Shown here in pieces: positions 1 through 9,291 of a DNA stretch of 64,000 nt. Position 1 is the first letter of the stretch. Each line of letters begins with the position of its first letter. Position numbers and translations under genes: made by a program. The notes under the pieces were generated by a model, which was not told the DNA's origin, did no database searches, and saw only the letters and a list, made by a program, of their open reading frames with translations. Location of the stretch: NCBI GenBank assembly GCA_021234155.1, contig JAJEKV010000073.1, forward strand, positions 2,888,001 through 2,952,000, read 5' to 3'. This DNA is from Isoetes taiwanensis (lineage: Eukaryota; Streptophyta; Lycopodiopsida; Isoetales; Isoetaceae).

Positions 1-297
1 GGACGTTCGAAAAATTCTGGCAGGCGGCAGTGTTGAAGTGCTCCATGGTTCTCTTTCCGTCAAAACTCCAGTAAGGAACATGAAGGTACTCCACCTTACT
101 GAGCAACCTTGGTCCTCCACCATGATAATTGATGTTCGTTTTGTACCTATTAAAATATTTGAAGTGGTAGCAAAAACAAGAAAACAGTTTGAAAACTAGA
201 ACTAAAGTAATCCTATTCCAGAATACGAAATGTAATTGAAGAGGTTAGCAACAAGGAAGAGAAAACAAAGCACAGAGCAACTGTATTCTAGAATAAG

Positions 298-740
298 ACT
301 TACCAGACCAGGTTTTCATATCCTACTTGAACTGCCGAAGTGGTTTTTAAAAGCGGATTCTACCAAGCCAGCCTGCATGCTAGAATGGAACACAATTAGA
401 CGCCAATGCTTGGCCGTTGTGATCTGCTTGATGCCATCAATGAATGCATTGAACTCGGAAAATTTGAAGGGCTGGTCGTTATAGCGGCTATCTTTTAGCT
501 TAAAGTCGTAGGGTAGGTCTGCAAGTACCAAAGTGAAGTCATGCGGCTTAACCATTCCGACCAGTTTCGTGCAATCGCCATGAATGATCGAAAATAAGTT
601 GTTTTGATCAAACATGCAAAATCTTTCATAATCGGAAGGTTCTGCATCAACAGTCCTCCTTTTAGCTAATGACCTCTCTTCCCGTGCAGTTCTAACCAAG
701 TGCATGAAGCCCTCGGGAAGATCTTTGTTCTTTTTCTTGC
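298..740 (-). pseudogene. N6-adenine/N4-cytosine methyltransferase-like domain block
   Basis: The 705-316 frame encodes residues FSIIHGDCTKLV, then DFTLVLADLPYDF, then a helix and KHWRLIVFHSSMQ. This is the beta-class layout in which 'I.GDc' precedes the catalytic [DNS]PP[YFW] motif. The motif here reads DLPY rather than DPPY, either a family feature or a disabling change. The frame is lost near 320, next to a GTAAGT donor at about 297. After an intron holding two palindromes (283-297, 214-226), an acceptor near 150 leads to a block beginning YKTNINYHGG and continuing past base 1. That resembles the post-catalytic W-K-N stretch of these enzymes. The FxGxG cofactor motif is not visible in the window. 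DNA is the inferred substrate; RNA is not excluded. Confidence 0.55.
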
Positions 741-991
741 TCCATAAGAGGAAGAAAAATTACAACTGTTAACACATCGCAGGTAAGAGGAAACAAAACG
801 AGCAGACTTACCCAGCCCTCAAAATTTGGAGCGTATTTGTTTGTCTCACGTATTAACGTTTAGCTGCTCCATCAAACATGTTTGACATGTTATGACGTTC
901 TTCTGGCTGCAAGACATTCAGAAAACACTGTGTTAAAAAAATAAGAAAAACACAATAAGACACAAGAAAAACAATTCGCAGTAAAGCAAGT

Positions 992-1376
992 TGTATTCCG
1001 GAATACACAACCGATCCACGGTGTTGCTATCTTGAAAAGAAATATGCTGCTTCAAGGAAATGATTGTGTATTACGGAATACTGTTTTGATTAGTCATTTG
1101 AGTGAGTGTTCTGAAATACGAATTTTAAGTTTTAAAAGCTTTTTCTGCTCGAAGACACTATTGTGTATTCTGGAATACACATTGCTCGACTATAATAAAG
1201 CATGTGTATTCTGGAATATACAGTTTACACATGTGAGAGAGTGTTTTGAAACACGAATTTTAAGTTTTAAAAGCTTTTTCTGCTCGAAGACACTATTGTG
1301 TATTCCGGAATACACATTGCTCGGCTATAATAAAGCATGTGTATTCTGGAATACACAAAATGTATTCTAGAATACA
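992..1376. repeat. Cluster of TGTATTCYRGAATACA palindromes in an intron
   Basis: Seven copies of a 16-bp palindrome lie in the intron between coding blocks of the ParB/methyltransferase gene: 992-1007 and 1299-1314 (TGTATTCCGGAATACA), 1067-1082 (degenerate), 1164-1179 and 1340-1355 (TCTGGA centre), 1205-1220 (one change), and 1361-1376 (TCTAGA centre). A stretch of about 90 bp around the copies at 1164 and 1299 is itself duplicated. Single copies in other introns lie at 214-226, 283-297 and 1728-1741. Confidence 0.9.
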
Positions 1377-1752
1377 CCGATGCCACTAGAACTACAACAA
1401 CCAAACAATTAATCTTGACAGAGGACTTACTTGTGCAATTCCTTGGACATTTCTTCAAGGCTAAACTCCTTGTCGACAACCTTCTGGAGCAGCCGCTCTA
1501 GTAGCTCGGGGTTGGAGAAGCCCTGCATTTTCCTCCAGACGGTAATGGTCATTTCTTTCTTAGGTACGTCGGGCTGTCTCCTTGCCTTTGCTCTTCAACT
1601 TCCCGCGTTCGAACATAGTAAATATTTCATCCTGGAGTTCCCATATCTGTTCAGGAAAATTTTACGTCACTTCGTGGACAAGTAAAACTAAACACAAAAA
1701 ATCTTAACAAAACATTAGCACGACTTGTTATTCCGAAATACGAAATGTGCGT

Positions 1753-2490
1753 ACCTTGCCATCTCTGAAAGCCAATTGGGACCAGTTGTCATGGCCAATG
1801 AGTGACTGCCATTTGTTAGCTTCGTCATATTTCAGGCAACATTCAATGGCGCACGCCTTCTTAAGCTCCAAGGAGTACGCTGGCTTCTTCAAGTCCTCAC
1901 CGTACTTTTCCTTAAAAATGACATATTCCCTGTGCATAAACCTGATCTTGTCGACGAAGCTCATCTTCAATTTGTACTCGTTGTCAGCATTGTGAGTGTT
2001 GGCAACGATCTTTACTTCTTCATCGGTAAGACCACAGTAAACATCACACAGGACGGAGAGGTAACTTGGGTTCTTTTTCTCTTTGTAGAGTTGCCTTCTT
2101 GCCTTGAAGCTGTGATTACCTCCCAAGACATAGTGTGTGTAGGTATCCGCATTTTCCCTGTCATAGTCTTGGGGTTGTGCACTGCTCCCTGCCAACAAGA
2201 ACAACTATTGGGGCCACATGAGCATTTGGATTGCTCCTTATTCTGTCTTTCAGGTTCCTTAAGTGGTCTGCATAGATTTTCCAAACCTGAAGTGGCCTTT
2301 CACCAGCTTCATTTTTAGGGGGCAGCCTCATGCAAGTTATCGAAAGATATATCACCCCTTGTACAAACTTTTCCCTGTTTATTACTTCCATTCTTTCGGA
2401 GGTTTTATCTCGTTTCTTCTCTTTTATTGCTACCCCGGGTGCTTTTCCTTTTCCTTTTATTTTCTTTGTGCTTTCCTCGGGGAGATCCAC
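1753..2490 (-). pseudogene. ParB/sulfiredoxin-like domain block
   Basis: Two overlapping reading frames (2490-2161 and 2204-1753) join to give a ParB-type order. A strand with RPLQVWKI is followed by a helix (ADHLRNLKDRI) and a strand (APIVVLV). Then come the glycine-rich signature YVLGGNHSFKARRQLY, a strand (LSVLCDVY), and the segment LTDEEVKIVANTHNADNEY. This matches the known ParB pattern of a GxxR/H box with an alanine-rich helix, followed by 'Lt.eE...a...N'. The HR of classical ParB box II is HS here. The frames switch near 2200, inside the domain, so a one-base shift separates the first strands from the signature. A further block (about 1985-1753) is helical and of unknown role and ends at a splice donor. 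Nuclease or CTPase activity cannot be judged. Confidence 0.6.
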
Positions 2491-3313
2491 TATCTTGAGT
2501 TACTGTACCTTTCTTTTTTTTGGTTCCTTAGCAGTAACGGTGTCTCTAGGCCTACTAAGTTTTTTTGATTGCTCCTCTTCTTCTGAACTTCCATCCTTCC
2601 CAGAAGTGCTCTCGACAGATGATCCACTTTCTTCTTGCTCATACTTGGACTCACTGACATGGAAGTCCTCGCTTTGACTGGAACGAACCCTTCTAATGAT
2701 GGAAGCTAGGCTTTGTTTGTTCCGGGAGTGTGAGACATACTTGTACAATGTTTCTGATTGCACGCCGATGATTCTAAAAAATGCAATGTCAACCACAATG
2801 AAGCCCTGGGAGGTCTTGAAAGAAAGCCTCCCCACTTGACATCTTGTCCGGCAATTTCAGAAACATCTTTGATAGTTCCGAGGTTGGACGAACTCGGAGT
2901 CGTCATAGCGCTTCTGTCCAGGGCTTTTGCAAACATGGAGGAAAGTCAATGTGCTATATTTTCCTCCTGTACCTCTGGTTATAAACCATTGGGTTTGGAA
3001 GTTCTCGTAAATCACAGGCTCTTCAAGGTCCTGCGACTTTCTCTGAGGGTGTGGCCGTTTGACTATCTTGAGCGCTTTCTTTGGTGTCCTCTTGCTTCCT
3101 TCTTGCCTGCCAAATTCATGTTTCAAACAACTCTGTAAAAAGTAAAAACGTATTTCCGAATAATTATTGCTAATTTGTGTGTAAAATGTGGGCAAAAATA
3201 AGGAAAAACAGACAGAAAACAGTCCCACGAGCTGTCCTTTTTGTGTACCAACTAACTAAAAAGGGATTGTTAAAGGCAAAAACCAAGGACTAAGTTCACA
3301 AAGTTACTAAATT

Positions 3314-3675
3314 CTTATTCCAGAATATACTTTGGCTAGAGGTAAAAGCCAAAGTATATTCCGGAATACACTTTGCCTTTTGTCTGAAGGGCAGAGTGTA
3401 TTCCGAGATACACTTTTGCTTTTGTCTCTAGGCAAGGTGTATTTCTGAACACACTTCTTCTAAAGACAAAAGCAAAAGTGTATTCCGGAATACACTTTGC
3501 CTTTAGTGTTTGGGCAAAGTGTATTCCGGAATACACTTTCCCTTCTGTCTGAAGGGCCTTTAGTGTTTGGGCAAAGTGTATTCCGGAATACACTTTCCCT
3601 TCTGTCTGAAGGGCAAAGTGTATTCCGGAATACACTTTAGCCCTCGATAAAGTTCTAAATTCCTATTCTGGAATA
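3314..3675. repeat. Palindrome array between two divergent genes
   Basis: Nine copies of the palindrome occur in 362 bp. Four are perfect (3479-3494, 3520-3535, 3577-3592, 3619-3634) and sit in a longer 24-bp palindrome of the form AAAG-core-CTTT. Degenerate copies are at 3314, 3355, 3397, 3438 and 3664, with further half or degenerate copies at about 3149, 3760, 3929, 3962 and 3981. The array lies between the minus-strand ParB-like gene and the plus-strand DUF7869-type gene, where both promoters should be. The apparent minus-strand ORF across it, with VYSGIHFA repeats, is only the translation of the repeat. The layout resembles a parS or operator cluster; that function is inference. Confidence 0.88.
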
Positions 3676-4055
3676 AGAAGTAAAATCTGACATATCTACA
3701 AGACGTACTATATACTTCACATGCTTACATGCCCATATTTTTTGCTATGTGATCCGGAATACAACAACTCTGAATAGAATAGAAGGCGCTTGGGCTGGCG
3801 ACTGAAGCTCTACAATCGAAATACGCAACTGAGGCGCTAAATTTTCCTTCTTAAAGGTAGACTATGGTCCACTCTCTTTTTCTATATAAGTGGAATACGA
3901 CTTGTCCAGACAGGCTGAACTAGTGTATTCTAGTTACACAGCAAATGCATCACACCAAACAGTATTCTGGAATAGCTATTTGTATTCTCGAATAGCAATT
4001 GCACAACCGACCACTGAGTTACTTACGTGTCCTCATTGTTTTGCAGTTGTTTAAG

Positions 4056-6701
4056 ATGGTTAACCGCATCGTGAACAAACTACCACCACCTTTTGTTTCC
4101 CCCAGTACCTCTACTTCAAATGGAACATGTGACGTAGATGCTTCTCTGACTCCTACCTCGTCAAGGTCCTTGTTACTCCTCGAAGACACTCCGAGTCCAG
4201 TAACTAGTAGACTACCACCACCTTTCCAACCCTCTCCAAGTCCAGTAAAAAAACAGGCGGCCACCTCCTTTCATTGCCTCACCTATTGCACGTAGCAATC
4301 TTCCACCACCTTTTGTACCATCCCCCGACACTACAGGACCTCAGCAAGTTTTTCGGAACAGACTACCCCAGCCATTTGTAGTTTCTCCTTCTTCACTTAG
4401 ACAAACAAAGAATGCAGCACGCTCAGAAGACTGCGAGATTCTTCATCGCTTCTCCCACCATGACTTCACAACAAATGAAAACGACCTCGCAGCATCTACT
4501 CCTCTTCACATAACTGTGGTGACACATGGGTTTGTAGAATTTCAGTCGGCTCTAAGGGACATGTTTGAACGAACTCCACGTGAAGAAGCTGCAACAACTT
4601 TTGCTGGCACGGCGTCTTGTGGCCCATCTCCTTCATTCAACACTGTATCTCCGCCTTATCTGGGTACAACTCCACGTGGTTTGTTTTCCTCTACAAGCAC
4701 ACCACTAAGGGTAGAGGAGGTCACCCCTAGAGTAGAACTCTCATCAGAAGATGAAGACACCAACGAGGTGCAACAAGATTACACATTCTCCAGCCAGTCC
4801 TCCAAGAAATTCAAGGTGGATTTTAGTTCGAGAGCATGCTATGCTCCTCTGTGAGAAGAAGAAACCTTATGGACGAGCACAAAATGAGGAGACTTTTAAG
4901 AACTAAATGCTGCTCATTGGGTTGCATCAACAAATTTAACACGTCTAAATTACGAGCAATTAGAGACAACTACAGTTCAATGACATTGGCAACCAGAATG
5001 CCTACTTGACTTATTACGTAAGACCAGACCACAACACCTTCTTGCACTATATTAACCGTGAAGAAGTCTTCCAGAAATGCTTTATGGTTGTCCACCGTTT
5101 AGGGTTCACCAGAATGTCTAAAGTACAAAAAAGACTGGATAAAAACCGAGCAATTGATGATCATTGTGGACCAGGAAGAGTTGTAACCATGCATGCCCTT
5201 GCTGCTGTATCATGGATGGAGAAGTATTTTAGAGAAACATGTGAGAAATTGCCTAACAGCAACATGTATGATTTGACAGATAACATCACCAAAAATGATG
5301 TTTTAACGAATACAAGGAGATTTGCATTCAGTTTTAGCACATCACTTACTCACACTTCACTATACTGTGGAAAAGTGAATTCGGTCTTGTAAACATTCTC
5401 AGGAGACACAGAATGTCTGTTTGCTCAAGGTGTGCAGAATTAAAGAATCAACGAGAAACTGCAAAGACAGAGGTCGAAAGAAACTTGTTTAAAGAAATGT
5501 TTTGACCTGATTTCTTCAACAGATAATGTGCAACAGAACCTTGTCAGACATCGTGAACAACAAGCAGCAGAGAGAAGAAAGCTTGCCAAGCACAGAAAAA
5601 AAGCTCTCGAACGTCCACTGCAATATGGGTAAAAGCATGAAAGGGTGTACGTATATTGTACTGAATTGATGTACAAATATGGATACTTTTCACGTACATT
5701 TTGGTTATTTTTTATTTGTATAAACATACACTTTTCGATTTTATGTACTTTGCATATACATTTAAGCTAAATTTCGGATATGTTTTGGCTATGCATGTAC
5801 TTTTTGGGTACTTTGGGTGATTTGTGTAATATAGCCACATGTACCAAAAGGGATACATTTATAGACACCCTTTCATGCTTTTACCCATATATATCTGTTG
5901 TAATTGATGGAATGGATAAAAAAAACTACTCTACCCCATTTCTTGAATATTCCTAAAGATGTGCCAAAGGAATGTTTTGTTAAGGTCCACCTTGTAGGAG
6001 CTATGGTCTTCAAAGGAAGTCTAAAGTGCAAAGTTTTTTTGACGTATCCAAACTTGCATGGTGACCCGAACCTCACAATTACAATTCTTAACAAGGTCCT
6101 GTGCGAGCAAGAGCAATTACCACCAGTGCTCTACCTGCAACTTGACAATACTACAAGGGAGAACAAGAATCAAACATTCTGTGCTTACCGTGCCATGTTA
6201 GTGGAGCTAGGGATCTTTAGAAAAGTGAAGCTCGGATTCTTACTTGTAGGCAACACTCATGATCAGATTGATCAAATGTTCAGCAGATTTTCTGTGCGCC
6301 TTAGAAGGAAGAAGGCTTTTTCTCTTCCTACTTTAGTTCGAATTATTGAAGATTCTCACACTCCCGTTCCAGTGATTGAGCTTCTTAAAGAGACTGCTGA
6401 CTTCAGAGAGTTTGTTTTCTCTCAACGTTCAGACAGAGAACATCACATCAAGTTCTACTTGAAGGATGGACAAAGCTTCTTACAAGGGAAGAAGTATACC
6501 ACAACTAAGGACTGGAGTCCACCAGAGGGGTTGCACTTCCTTAAATATATTCTAGACACTTGCTTCATAAAACGTGCTGAACAACTTCCTCTCAAAAATC
6601 CTAAGGAGTCCAAGCAGAAGAAAAGTATCCCAGTGACATCCTTAAAAGCCATTGAAAATGGAATTTCCTCAGGCTTTAAGTACTTCTTAGAAGAAGATTA
6701 A
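4056..6701 (+). pseudogene. DUF7869-type (transposase-like) protein gene, broken
   Basis: The probable start is the ATG at 4056, just after an acceptor-like TTTTGCAG, giving MVNRIVNK. The N-terminus has five copies of an LPPPFxxSP-type motif (about 4070-4410, with a frame shift near 4255). It continues as an acidic Ser-rich region to 4854 and a Cys-containing block (about 4890-5000, KCCSLGC) found in this family. Next is 5006-5392 with MVVHRLGFTRMSKVQK and AAVSWMEKYF. The C-terminal block (5887-6701) has VVIDGMDKKTTLPHF, LYLQLDNTTRENKN, VGNTHDQIDQMFSRFSVRL and a final K/E tail. The DNTTREN...GxTHxxIDQ.FS series is typical of DUF7869, which I regard as a probable RNase H-fold transposase relative. 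Frame shifts near 4255, 4855-5005, 5390 and 5505 plus a MITE insertion make it non-functional here. Confidence 0.7.
5626..5887. mobile_element. Tc1/mariner-like (Stowaway-type) MITE, TA target duplication
   Basis: A 262-bp element with inverted ends TGGGTAAAAGCATGAAAGGG... / ...TTTCATGCTTTTACCCA, flanked by TA. Removing the element with one TA rejoins the host reading frame as ...ERPLQY-ISVVIDGMD..., which proves both the insertion and a 2-bp duplication. It has no coding capacity. A second family member lies at 60979-61302. Confidence 0.9.
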
Positions 6702-6780
6702 ATGTGGTGGAGAAATTTCTTTCTCGAACAAAAAATTGTTATGCAAGAGGGCATGGCGAGGGAGATGAACGTTAGGCGCT

Positions 6781-7206
6781 TTGGGCGTACCACCGCCTGG
6801 ACCCAGGGAGAGTTCTCCAGACCCAATGGATGAGGCTTTGCTCGAAGCTGTTCTCCAGGGGCTGGGAATTACTCATGAGGAATTCCAGGGATCCATCAAC
6901 TTAGTAGAAATTTTGATTAGATTAGCCTTTGTTTCTAATTCCAGGATTGGTTTCTGTAGGATTGGGTTCGATTTTTTCTTTCTGTGTATTCTCTGTTTTG
7001 ACAGGCCGGGATCTCTAAGAGTTGCTGCTCACAATTCACAACCATTTCTTGGAGGCAGATTTGAAAGAAACCTGTTTACCATGAGTGCCCTCATTGAATT
7101 TGGTGTTGAACCGATATATCACTGGACAACGTTCTTTGACCTCCAGCCTGCTCAATTCATCAGAGATATTGAAGTAGTTGTATGGAGATTTCTAGCAGCA
7201 AATTAG
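6781..7206 (+). pseudogene. LINE-1 leader/ORF1 N-terminal coding-like segment
   Basis: Coding-like sequence with MDEALLEAVLQGLGITHEEF at the start and LRVAAHNSQPFLGGRFERN later. Between them (about 6902-7002) is a T-rich stretch beginning GTAGAA and ending TTTTGACAG, and another GTTTCT...CCTTAG stretch follows 7206. These look like introns, so the LINE leader may have captured a spliced host segment or be spliced itself. I do not recognise the protein. The boundary to 7575, where ORF1 becomes clear, is non-coding by eye. Confidence 0.35.
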
Positions 7207-7574
7207 GTTTCTGTCGACGTTCCTAGGATTATGTGCGAGCACTGGATCCCCTGCTGGGCAGAATAATTAGTGTCCTTAGATTTGCTTCTCTGCAGAGGGT
7301 ACGGGTTATCTTTTTTCGATTTTTCCTTTTTCTTGGAAGGGGTGCTTCAGTTATTCTTTGGGGGCAAAGGGAAAGGCAACCTTTTCTTCCTCTGGGTAAC
7401 TGTCATCGTCTCTCCGGCTCCTACTGCCTTCTCTTCAGCTTGTGTGGCTCGTTTGGGTGAAGGTTTCCGACCAAGAACAATTTAGCTGGATCATCGGGGG
7501 CGTGAACCAATATTGAGGATGAGGAATGGACTCAGATATTTTGGCTCGAGGACCGGAAGGACCATGGATGGAAA

Positions 7575-9291
7575 TTGCTCAAAGAAATTCATACGGGGCT
7601 GGAAATCATCAAAGATCAACAGAAAGCTGTCGCTTTGTGTATGGGAATTCAAGAGGAAGTCGCTATTAGAGCATGCAAAGAGAAGATGGACATGATTGAC
7701 AGAGATTACTGGGAGGGCAGAGCCAACGATAGGGGCTGGATATGGAACATGCTGGGTTTTGCACTGGAAATGGACACTTCCCTCTATAAACTCATCACAG
7801 TGAAACAAGGGCACACGGAATCCGACTGCTGTAGTCTTAAGAATAGCATCTTCTGGGCTTCTATGGATGAGATGCTGGCCAAGATAAAAGACCTTATCAT
7901 TCAATGGGACGGTTTGAAAGGGGCCACCAAGGCGAGTATCAGACTGATCAGAAGATGGGAAAATGCTGAGGATCACGTGATTGAAAGACACAGGAGAGCT
8001 TTCAAAGCAACCTTAAAAAATGAGGAAATTTCGAAGGTGATTGCGACATCCTTGGAGGTATATCAGATGAGGTTAAAGAAAAATGCCAAGAAATGCAGCA
8101 TCAAGGATAGCAATGGCTTCTTCAACCCGGTGGAAGTCGACACTTGTGACTGCGAGAACTGCCATGACGTCAAGCTCTCGGGGCTCAATATTATAAAGAC
8201 CAAAATAGGAGATGACAAGATCAGCAACGCAATTCCGGTTATGGGTAAAGGCGACAAAGCCAAAGGTTTGAACTCTCATCTGTCTTATAAAAATGTACTT
8301 CTGAAGAATGAAGCCTTGAATTCTCCTAAAGTTTCTGGTTTTAATAATATTAATAATAGTAACAGGGATTTCATTGATTTTTTTGAGATCCAGTAAGAAT
8401 TAGCACATTCCCATCCTGTCCATCCTGAAACTTGACAGCAGAACCTTTCAGGTGGTGTGCAGGGATGAGATCAGTGTCCATTCTATTTTTAGAAGAAAAC
8501 TTGATTTCATATCCAACTCTCCCTTTTATATCATGAGATGGACGGCCGATTTCATTCCCGGGAAGGAGGATAGCATCTCTACTTCAACATGAATCACTTT
8601 TTCCAATCTTCCCCTGGCTTTTTGGACCCGCTCGCATTTAACAGCCATTTTTTACCTGCTTGGGCGAAGTCCTTGAGGTCAACTTGCCTCAAACCAACTA
8701 TCCTTCGGTTTGCATATCCAAGACCATCCTCTCTGACTGGCATAAAAATCTCAAAATCAGGGTTAGTGCCAATGGCTTCATGGATCTCAAAATCATCTAT
8801 TCCAAAATCCCTATTCTGAATCCTAAATCTAAAGGGAAGATCCCTGTGTATCAAGAGGAAATTAGGCAGGTTTGGGTCCCTAAAAAGAATAAAGAGGTGA
8901 AGATGGATGGTGGGACTACTTCAGGTAATCCGAATCCTGCCAAGACTGCTTCTCCAAACTTAGATTCTGGGTCCAATCATCTTCAGTACTGGCCTCATCA
9001 AGTGAAGGTTAACATTGACAAAGATATGGTGGTAACGTTTGAGAATATAAACCTTTCGGTTAAAATCGACACTGGGGATATCTTTCTTTCTTTACCTAAA
9101 TTTCCTGATTTTCCTCAGATGTGGGATTCGACCAGAAAATTGAGGATCTTTTAGACACCGAGGAAGAAGGCTGGAAATTGGTTGATAAGAAAGGAAGAGG
9201 AAAGAAGAAATTTTATCATGGCCCCAGCAGAGCTAGTCCAAGAAAATCCACCATCCAAGCTGGAAAGGTGGTGGGGAAGTATAAGTATTAA
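7575..9291 (+). pseudogene. LINE-1 ORF1 (DUF4283-like nucleic-acid-binding protein), broken
   Basis: The first block (7575-8396) is a charged helical region ending in a Cys-containing stretch (VDTCDCENCHDV). After the stop at 8394, coding resumes near 8425 in another frame with the plant LINE DUF4283 pattern: FQVVCRDEISVHSIF, then FYIMRWTADFIPGKED, then WITFSNLPLAFW where the W codon is now TGA at about 8589. A frame shift near 8665 leads to EVLEVNLPQTNYPSV and a Lys-rich tail. The last block ends at a TAA (9289-9291) that overlaps the ORF2 start as TAATG. By analogy ORF1 coats the LINE RNA. At least three lesions make it inactive. Confidence 0.65.

Larger units (their letters stand above)
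1..3138 (-). pseudogene. ParB-like / DNA methyltransferase gene, multi-exon, decayed, runs off window start
   Basis: A minus-strand gene is assembled from coding blocks separated by GT/AG introns. The blocks lie at about 3138-1753, 1649-1431, ~895-811, ~740-298, and ~150-1 (continuing off the window). Introns are supported by a donor at 1752 after residues RDGK, an acceptor at 1650, a donor at 1430 (GTAAGT) and a donor near 297 (GTAAGT). In order the protein has a basic/acidic low-complexity N-terminal part, a ParB-like fold and a methyltransferase-like domain. Frame changes near 2935, 2835, 2500, 2200, 1600 and 320 break it, so this copy is probably dead. ParB and methylase domains are commonly joined in phage and plasmid proteins; a spliced version here suggests capture by a eukaryotic mobile element. 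The domain calls are by eye. The true start lies upstream of 3138 and was not found. Confidence 0.6.

Noticed and set aside
1-3138. Bacterial or phage contamination as the source of the ParB/methyltransferase sequence
   Set aside because: Coding blocks are joined by GT/AG introns and sit within eukaryotic transposon sequence.
3336-3635. Minus-strand 99-residue ORF with repeated VYSGIHFA
   Set aside because: It is the translation of the palindrome array; the same repeats give similar frames on the other strand.
6735-6752. 16-bp match AAAAATTGTTATGCAA shared with 24242
   Set aside because: AT-rich, isolated, with unlike flanks; expected by chance in 64 kb.
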